Assembly (NCBI GenBank): GCA_012934845.2
Contig: WNNJ02000044.1
Span: 1 to 64,000, forward strand
Length of the DNA: 64,000 nucleotides
Direction of reading: 5' to 3'
Source: Pomphorhynchus laevis
Lineage: Eukaryota; Acanthocephala; Palaeacanthocephala; Echinorhynchida; Pomphorhynchidae
Both the position numbers and the translations under genes were made by a program. A model generated the notes under the pieces. It made no database searches. It saw nothing but the letters and a program-made list of their open reading frames with translations, and was not told the origin of the DNA. Numbering within the stretch: the stretch's first letter is position 1; the number at the start of each line of letters is the position of its first letter. Shown here in pieces: positions 57,041 through 64,000 of the stretch.

Positions 57041-60000
57041 ATAATGATGGGCAAAGGGTATTAGATTCCTCCAGCCTATGCAAGTGCGCTGCCTTTAGTC
57101 TAAACTATTTAGGTTATCTCACACACCTAAGGGTTCAATCGAGGCTACTATGGTAGCTAATCTCGAGACGAGTAGCTCATTAAATCTAGGTATTTGCTCT
57201 AGGGGGTGTCCTCTAGAAAAGAAGACTAATTTCGATTTGCCTAGGTACCCCATAGGCGCACCTCAACATTAGCACTTAATGACATATGCTGGGCTCGTTT
57301 CAGGGCTCATCTATATATTCTTCAGTACACTTTTGAATTTAATTAAGTCTGGTCTGGTCGACCATTTAACCGTAATTGTACACTCCAATTATTTTACTCG
57401 ATGTGCAAAGGTAAGAAGTGGTTGATTGTTCAATATGGAAGATAGAGCTGAAATTGCCAATCTCTTTCGTTTTTCTTTGTCACACAAACGCTATTTAAAA
57501 TTAACACCTACAATTTAGATGAGTTGAGAATAATATTGGACGTGATTAACCGATCTTTTAATCTTAGAAATAAGCATTTGATGTTCGAGACTACATATAT
57601 GCACCTGCGTCCAGGGAACAGGGCTGTGGTATCATCAGCGTATACTACTATATGTTGATCGCATTTAAATGTCTTAAAGAGTACGATAGAAGCAGCAAGA
57701 TATAAGATGAAAGTGAGGGCCCTCGAAGCACACCTGTAATAGGGTAAAACTTACTAGCACCAGGGTTGTCTTCATAAAAGAAGCGCTTGGTGTACATCAT
57801 TATCTCCACCCTGTTAAAATTTCTCGCAGGCAACCCGAGGGACCTAAGAAAAAAATATAACAAAGGGAATGAAAATGCGGTCAAATGTAGCAATAAAATC
57901 AAGGAAAACAGCTACAACGAGCTGATGACTGCCGTTCTGACAAAACTGGTTCACCTGACCTATTGCCCGAATAGACTGAACGATGGAAACTTGGTGGGAT
58001 TAAGTTACGCCTACTTAGATGGTCGCGAATTCTATACGCAAGCGCTTTTTCGAAGATTAAGAGGAGGGAGTTTTGTATCGAAATAGGGCACAAATCTTTA
58101 GGGCATAAGACAGCTTTTTTCTTTGCTAAAATATTCTGCGGCTAATTTTAGTCGGCCACATTGGATGATGAGGCTATCAGCATTGTGATGGCGACTTCTC
58201 ATCTCTGATAAACTGTCAAAAGCTACAGTTTCGAGAAGAGAATGGGGCATAGGATCTGAAGGTGCCCGGAAGTGGACCCCAGGCGTTCAGGATATCGGCA
58301 ACTGATAAATCCCTACCCTTTAAGTCAACCAAGGCGGTATTGGTTGAGGAAATTAAGTGGCTCCATAATTGTGTGGCGTTAGTGACTCCTCCAAAACTTT
58401 GTCAAGGCCTATGTTGCTAATCCAACCAATGCTCTCTTCTTCAAGTATTGGTTAATGAGATTGAATTGCTCCATAATTGTGTAGGGTAAGTGACTACTCC
58501 AAAACTTTGTCAAGAACTATGTTGCCAATCCAATCAGATGCTCTCTCCTTCCAATAGACAAACTTATCCTTCTTTAATATCTTCCAAAAGGAAGACTGAG
58601 ATGAATTAATACGAGCAATACTCGCCCTATCTCTACTCAGCTAAAACCTATATCTAGAGATTCAGTATTCTTTCGAGAGCGTCTGTCTGAGGGAAGCAGA
58701 GATATTAGGAAGGTTTAGCATTTCAGCTAATACTTTGAGTTTTGTTGGAGTGGGATTGAATAAACGACGTTTATAGGTGGTCGAAAAAAATCGCAGTAGC
58801 ATGCGAAGACAGATAGGAATTAAATCGAGCCGATATTTATTTCCGAAAATAAATATCGGCTATACTGATGCGTTTAGCGTTCATCCATAGTGTTATCGCT
58901 AAACAAACATGGCTAGACAACAATAGTTTAATAAAGAGGATGATCTTAAAAAGGCATTTAATTAGGCTTAAAAGATCTTGAGAAGAAGATGAATAAGGTG
59001 GGGTTATGTACGGAATAAGTGGTAGGTTATGGGCTCTGGAAGAAATCCAGTAATGTCCGGGGGAGACCGGATAGATCTAGTTACCTGAAGGACTATAACA
59101 TCTGCATCTCGACCAGATTAAAGACTAAGGTCAGAAGCACCTCCCGAATTCCACGGTATAATGTTCAGTGAAAATGGTTCGGAATTACTTATAATGCAAG
59201 GTTGTCACTAGAAAGAACAGCGAACCCCATAGCTAAGCCCAGAGGGGGAAGGTTGCTATTCCGGCCTTCAGCCCTCACAGCGAAATCACTGACCACTACT
59301 TGGCTGGTTGAGGGAATACCTTTATGTCTATTGTTATTAATCCTCCACTTTTTGCCCTACTATGACATTCGAAGTGTGGAGGTGTTATTCGGTGAAGAAG
59401 CCCATTTTGTCGACGCTGGTGCTGTAGATGTGATTACAGAGGGTGGTAGCACCGCCTCTGTCAGCCTACCCAACACGGTTTCGATCGACTTCATATTAAA
59501 TAAATTCGTTTGTCAGTAATCATAAGAATATCGTCCATCGACAGATCAGAACTCTTTGCGGCATCGTTGAACCCTTCTGTAACCTGCTTAGTGGACGCCG
59601 ACGTTTTCAATTGCCTTTTCTCGTAGACCTAAAAGGCCGAGCATCTGCGGAACCACGCTGGGTGTGATAACCCGCAGCTGGACAGCAGTACAATTGACCA
59701 GGTGCTTAGATTCAGTGGAATAGCGGATCCCGCAAATTTTCTGTTATTTGCAGCTAAAACCCCAATTCCCCCGTGATGACACTTATTACTGTGAGAGTAG
59801 GTCAGGTTGTCAGATGAAATGAAATTGAATTTAATGTTGCACCCATAAAGGGGTTGCATGATGAATTAGATATAACCATCGCATTACCTAAAGATGTTTA
59901 TGCAAAAGCAATAGGTAGGGAGATAACTTTCTTACCTTTAATAAATCTGACGGTTGACAATTTGTACTGATTTTCCAGATCTTCTAAGTCAGCTCCATCC

Positions 60001-60350
60001 AGGGAGTTTAATATATTCATTATTTTAACTATAACCTGGATAAGGTTGTACACGATCAAGGCAATAGTCTCCAAGTTCTTTGGAGCATACTTTATGTACT
60101 TCTGCGCTATGTCAGCATTAATGAAGCTAATCCGGTATGAGTTATCTACACATCGTGCTGAGTTTATAAGTGTTCTGTTTGAGGGTGACTTTTGGTGAAA
60201 CCCCTCAAAAATATTTAAACATGATTGTTCAATATTGGTACCTTAGGAGACACGATCACAAAGTTTGCTGTCTTTGGTATGGGTGCATCTAGCTTCACTG
60301 ATATTTAATTTTTATTAACAAATTCTTTATCACTAACCTTAAACATTGCA
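57040..60350 (-). mobile_element. I/Jockey-group LINE copy, full length but heavily decayed
   Basis: In minus orientation: ORF1 from about 60300 (V-K-I-M-N-I-L-N-S-L-D-G, V-R-F-I-K-G near 59960), a CCHC-like region near 59780-59640 and an ORF1 end near 59210. ORF2 starts near 59150, with the A-D-V-I-V region at 59100. A linker follows (58700-58200), then the RT: L-I-P-P-S-F-H near 57990, S-L-G-L-P-A-R near 57840, Y-P-I-T-G-V near 57745 and a degenerate YADD region near 57640. Thumb sequence reaches 57180. Stops and frameshifts are dense, so no frame over about 100 codons survives. It lies directly downstream of, and in the same orientation as, the fresher copy at 60545-64000. Confidence 0.75.
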
Positions 60351-60719
60351 TTTTCCTCCATTTCCAGTAAACCCTTTGAACCTCCGTCACTGCACACATT
60401 TTTTCAGAATGTTTAAATGTAATAAATAAGGGTTTTGTTAATAACTATATAACCGATAAAAACTCTAAGAAACAAAAACATGCAAAAGACAACTTTAAAT
60501 GGAAGCTGTTCACGACGTGTATTTTGAAATCTTCAACTTATATTCAAGGCTACAGGTCCAGAGGGATCTGAGCCCCTCGGCCGCACCAGCGCGCCGCCCT
60601 CTAACTGAACCATTCGGGGTCTCTCACACATCCAAAGAGTTCAGTCAAGGCGGACTATGGTTGGTAATCTCGAGGTGAAGAGCTTAAGAAACCTTAGTCC
60701 TTGTTCTGGGGGGACGTCC

Positions 60720-61532
60720 TCATGAAAAGAAGACTAATCCCGAGATAGCCCAAGTACCCCAGAGGCGCACTTGGGTTATCCTATTCAATGACAGATGCTG
60801 GGCCTGTTTCAGAGCCCACCTAGCTCTCTTCAGGGAACGTTTAAGTCTATCCCGGTCAGCTTTCGCCGAACAATTCACCGTAACGGTGAACCCCAGATAT
60901 TTTACTCGAATCGTGAAGATGGGGAGCGGTTTATGTTGCAAAATGAAGGAGAGTGCAGAGAGTGCTAGTCTCTTAAGTTTCTTTTTGGTGGAAAGAACGC
61001 CATGAAAGACTACCACCTGCGATTTAGAGGAGTTTAAAATAAGATTGGATGGGGGGGGTAACTGATCTTTTAATCTTAAAAAGAAACGGCTGATGTCAGA
61101 GATTACATCTTTGCACCTGCGTCCAGAGAACAAGGCTGTGGTATCATCAGCATATACCACTAGATGTTGATCACGTTTAAAATTCTTGAATAGTACAATG
61201 GATGCAGCAAGATATAAGATAGGAGAAAGTGGGGATCCTTGAGGTACACCCGTAATAGGGTAGAACTGACGCGCATCAGGGTCGTCTTCATAGTAGAACC
61301 GCTTGGTGTACAACAATATCTCCACCCTGTTAACAATTCTCGCAGGCAACCCGAGGGACCTGAGAGAGGAGATAACGAAGGGAATGGAGATCCGGTCAAA
61401 TGCAGCTGAAAAATCAAGAAAAACAGCCACAGCAAGCTGATGACTATTATCCTGACAAAACTGATACACTTCACCAATTGCTGAATAAACAGAGCGCTCT
61501 TTGACAAACCCATGAAAACTCGGTGGGATCAA
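60720..61532 (-). CDS. LINE reverse transcriptase (palm and thumb), 270 codons
   Basis: F-L-D-F-S-A-A-F-D-R-I at 38-48 (motif A), P-I-T-G-V-P-Q-G-S-P-L-S-P at 92-104 (motif B) and V-V-Y-A-D-D at 125-130 (motif C), then N-S-S-K-S-Q-V-V-V-F and V-K-Y-L-G-F. Catalytic aspartates are intact. It ends at a stop at 60720 with recognisable coding sequence beyond it. The 117-codon frame at 61160-61513 is a shadow of this one. Confidence 0.88.
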   Translation of the reverse strand: MIPPSFHGFVKERSVYSAIGEVYQFCQDNSHQLAVAVFLDFSAAFDRISIPFVISSLRSLGLPARIVNRVEILLYTKRFYYEDDPDARQFYPITGVPQGSPLSPILYLAASIVLFKNFKRDQHLVVYADDTTALFSGRRCKDVISDISRFFLRLKDQLPPPSNLILNSSKSQVVVFHGVLSTKKKLKRLALSALSFILQHKPLPIFTIRVKYLGFTVTVNCSAKADRDRLKRSLKRARWALKQAQHLSLNRITQVRLWGTWAISGLVFFS

Positions 61533-61639
61533 ATTACGCCTACATAAATGAACGCGGATTCTACGCCCAAGCGCTTTCTCGTAGATGGATATGAGGGCGT
61601 TTTGAATCGAGATAGGCCGCAGATCTTTAGGACAAGTGA

Positions 61640-62611
61640 TTAATCTCTTTTTAGGTAAAAAACTCGACGGCTGATGTTGATGTCCGCTATGTCGGACGGG
61701 GAAACTAATAGCATTGTGATGGCGACCTCCATTCTCTGACTGTATGTCAAAAGCTGACAGACACGAGTGGTGAGTGGCGCGTAAAATTTGGAGGTGCCCG
61801 GGAGTGGTCCCCAGGAGTTAAGGATATCTGTAACAGATAAGTCCCTACTCCTGAAGTCACACCAAGGCAGGATTGGTTGGGGAGATTGAGTGGCTCCATA
61901 ATTATGTAAGGAAAGTGACTCCTCTAAAACTTTGTCAAGGCCTATGCTACCAATCCAAACCAAGGCTCTATCCTTCCAGCAGACAAACTTCTCCTTCTTG
62001 AATATCTTCCAGAAGGAAGCCTGAGAAGGGTTTAGGTGAGCAATGCTTGCCCTATCCCTGCTCAGCTGGAGCCTATATCTAGAGCTCAAGTATTCATTCG
62101 AGAGGATCTTTCTGGCGGAAACAGAGAGATTGGGAAGGTGTAACATCTTAGCTAGGATCTTGAGCTTTGTTGGAGTAGGATTGTATATTCGACCTTTATA
62201 GGTAGTCGAAAGGATTGCGGTAGCGTGCGATGAGAGGTAGGAATTAAATTCGGTCAAACTCTCAATTCCAATTCTGGGGAAGAGTTGAATAGCTGCCTGA
62301 AAGAAAGCCACTCTAATAGGGTCAAAGTGAAACCTTCTTCTAAGCAACGTATCGTCCTCAAGCCGCCAGAGAATTAGGTGATGAGAGGTGATCTGTTGTT
62401 GACGCGACTGCTCGGTGCAAATGGGTTTCAACAACCACATCTTATGTAGCAGTAATATGTCGAGGAGAGAATTTGTTGTAGAGCAATGAAAGGTTGGGGA
62501 AGGTGGTTTATGAATAAGATAGTCGATCCTTGCTCTGCGGAGTGCTGCATTAATCCAACGACCAGTTCTGTCGTTGAAGTCACCAAGTAACATGTCATAA
62601 CCGCTCCCCAA
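61640..62611 (-). CDS. LINE ORF2 segment: endonuclease C-terminal half and linker, 323 codons
   Basis: M-L-L-G-D-F-N-D-R-T at residues 7-16 is the G-D-F-N motif of the apurinic-type endonuclease; I-D-Y-L-I at 29-33 and T-N-S-L-L-D-I-L follow. The remainder is the family's linker to the RT, containing W-R-L-E-D and L-H-N-Y-G-A-T-Q-S-P. The usual C-terminal S-D-H motif is replaced by T-S-H-H. Its upstream partner (ORF2 start, 63007-62795, N-I-L-Q-W-N-S-G-G and F-Q-E-T-R) lies in another frame. Confidence 0.8.
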   Translation of the reverse strand: MGSGYDMLLGDFNDRTGRWINAALRRARIDYLIHKPPSPTFHCSTTNSLLDILLLHKMWLLKPICTEQSRQQQITSHHLILWRLEDDTLLRRRFHFDPIRVAFFQAAIQLFPRIGIESLTEFNSYLSSHATAILSTTYKGRIYNPTPTKLKILAKMLHLPNLSVSARKILSNEYLSSRYRLQLSRDRASIAHLNPSQASFWKIFKKEKFVCWKDRALVWIGSIGLDKVLEESLSLHNYGATQSPQPILPWCDFRSRDLSVTDILNSWGPLPGTSKFYAPLTTRVCQLLTYSQRMEVAITMLLVSPSDIADINISRRVFYLKRD

Positions 62612-63041
62612 TATTTGATCCAGGAAGTCACGGTTCTTGTAAATTTCTCCTGGCCGAATATAGACATTGGCTATGCTTATACGCTTACCGTTCTTACAAA
62701 GTGATATAGCTAAACAAGATAGGGCTGGACAAGAGTAGTTTAATAGGAGGGATGATCTTAAGGAGCATTTTACTAGGGTTAAAATACCTTGAAATTAAGA
62801 GGAGTTAGGCGGGGTTATGTACGGAGTATAGTGGGTGTATATGTGCTTAGGGATAAATCGAGTAATATCCTGGAGGAGACGGATAGACCGCGTCTCCTGA
62901 AAGACTATAACATCTGCATCTCTACCAGATAGAAGGCTAAGGGCGGAAGCACCTCCCGAATTCCACTGAAGGATATTCAGTGAAAAAGGTCCTTGATTAC
63001 TTCCCATTGCGTAAGTGTTACCGAAGTGGGACGCCCTCCAC

Positions 63042-63563
63042 CTAGTCGCAACTAGAGGCGGAAAGGTCGCCTTTACCGCTTCCCGTCACGACAAATGGAG
63101 TCGCTTGCCCACGGGCGATATCTTCATTTCCCTCGTTAGCCATAGCCCAGATCGAATCCTTCCGAGCAAGCTTCAGAGCGGCTATGCTCAGCGCTGACCC
63201 GTTTCGTTTCTTAGATTTTGGTGGCTTCTTAATATTGTTAGTCTTCCCAGAAGGAGGAGAACGGAAGGATTCCGCTAATTGACCCACCAATTTTTGGACC
63301 AATTTTTCAAGTTGAATCATTGATGCCTGATGCTGCATTTCAATAAGTTTAAGAATTTCCGTGTCCGGCATCCTGTCGTCTTTCTTGTTAGACGAGACAG
63401 CTTCCACGAAGCTAGTCGGTTTTGCTGTCACACCCCTGTGTCTCTTTTGGTACGCCTTAAAGATTTTACACTTTTTTGACCATGCGGGGTGCTCACTACC
63501 GCAGTTTGCGCAAAATGGCTTACTTTCGCACTTCTCAGGATGTATAGCAGTTGTACCACACAC
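63042..63563 (-). CDS. LINE ORF1 segment with CCHC zinc-knuckle region
   Basis: Begins within a finger (C-G-V-C-G just upstream, then C-E-S-K-P-F-C-A-N-C-G-S-E-H-P-A-W-S-K-K-C), a pair of CCHC knuckles as in I/Jockey ORF1. A helical region I-L-K-L-I-E-M-Q-H-Q-A and a basic tail (K-K-P-P-K-S-K-K-R) follow. The ORF1 N-terminal part, from M-A-T-I-K-I-N-N-M-P at 63874 and beyond the window, is in a different frame, so one frameshift lies near 63600-63650. ORF1 probably binds element RNA. Confidence 0.8.
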   Translation of the reverse strand: MCGTTAIHPEKCESKPFCANCGSEHPAWSKKCKIFKAYQKRHRGVTAKPTSFVEAVSSNKKDDRMPDTEILKLIEMQHQASMIQLEKLVQKLVGQLAESFRSPPSGKTNNIKKPPKSKKRNGSALSIAALKLARKDSIWAMANEGNEDIARGQATPFVVTGSGKGDLSASSCD

Positions 63564-64000
63564 GCCGCACTTATGTGGTAAAGAACATCCAGTGGACCAA
63601 TGCCCCCACTGATGACAATTGTTGCAGTGAGGGTACGTTAGTGAGTCGGTTTCGATTATTGAAAATTCAAATTATACCCCATAAAAGGATTGCATGTCGA
63701 AATCGACAGTTTTAGAGCTTCATCCACCGGGGCATTGCAGAACGCCACGGGAATGAGGAAGCTTTTAATCTCTTTTATAAAGCGAACGTTAGAGATTTTG
63801 TAATCAGTTTCTAGGGCTGATATATCTTCTTCTGAAATGAATGTGGGCATATTATTTATCTTTATTGTTGCCATGTTTGGTTTGGAAGCAATTATACCTT
63901 GTTCCGAATGCTCTCTTTAAAAGTAGTCGACGTACGACATTGCCAGATCAGGAGTGCATAATGGGATTTTAATCTCAGATTCATAATATTTAATCGCATT

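Larger units (their letters stand above)
60545..64000 (-). mobile_element. I/Jockey-group LINE copy, best preserved, running off the window
   Basis: The element reads leftward from beyond 64000 (ORF1) to a GC-rich 3' untranslated part ending near 60545. Order: ORF1 with CCHC fingers, endonuclease, linker, RT and thumb. The ORFs are split by a few frameshifts and stops (ORF1 near 63600-63650; endonuclease near 62795 and 62640; between 61640 and 61532; after 60720), so the copy is inactive but only moderately old. GC content is well above the AT-rich background. Confidence 0.88.

Overview
The window is very AT-rich animal DNA, dominated by retroelement remains and inverted repeats, with little host coding sequence. 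Operons, ribosome-binding sites and bacterial genes are absent. The repeat mix (two lineages of Penelope-like elements, CR1/L2-like LINEs, an I/Jockey-group LINE with CCHC fingers, Gypsy-type LTR fossils, and a hAT scrap) fits an invertebrate. A flatworm or other lophotrochozoan is my guess from the style of the CR1-like ORF1 and the Gypsy pol, but the sequence does not prove it. No tRNA, rRNA or CRISPR was recognised.

Layout. 1-0.5 kb (-): tail of a retroelement-type protein with a restriction-endonuclease-like fold. 0.6-1.8 kb: tandem noncoding repeat of about 400 bp with a partial inverted copy. 2.1-2.3 kb (-): probable exon of a PHM-like copper monooxygenase. 2.5-5.1 kb: fragments of a decayed Penelope-like family (called PLE2 here). 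7.1-7.6 kb (-): hAT/ZBED transposase scrap. 9.1-18.8 kb: nest of two Gypsy-type fossils and three LINE fragments. 18.9-23.4 kb: left arm of a large inverted duplication, running into an I-like LINE (to 25.6 kb). 25.6-31.5 kb: mostly empty AT-rich DNA plus a PLE2 copy. 31.56-33.64 kb (-): a 684-codon open exon of unknown function, the best host-gene candidate. 33.7-38.0 kb: the arm of a second inverted duplication, PLE2 pieces and a 375-bp tandem repeat. 38-41.4 kb (-): two CR1/L2-like LINE fragments. 43.2-53.3 kb: right arm of the first duplication, into which an uninterrupted Penelope-like element (863 codons, RT plus GIY-YIG) and a palindromic pair of ribozyme-bearing repeats have been inserted. 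54.9-56.7 kb: right arm of the second duplication. 57.0-64.0 kb (-): two further I-like LINE copies, the last running off the end.

Most interesting. At 50.57-51.73 kb a unit of about 463 bp is tandemly arranged and then mirrored. Each full unit carries a good match to a type I hammerhead ribozyme with a minimal stem III. Its architecture resembles metazoan retrozymes (small non-autonomous, hammerhead-processed retroelements thought to depend on Penelope-like enzymes). It lies directly beside a Penelope-like element whose reading frame is uninterrupted and whose 3' region carries its own hammerhead-like core next to a 43-bp direct repeat. These may form a matched autonomous/non-autonomous pair. 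Foldback elements of 150-230 bp with a shared stem-GAAA motif, plus many perfect short hairpins, show how strongly palindrome formation has shaped this locus.
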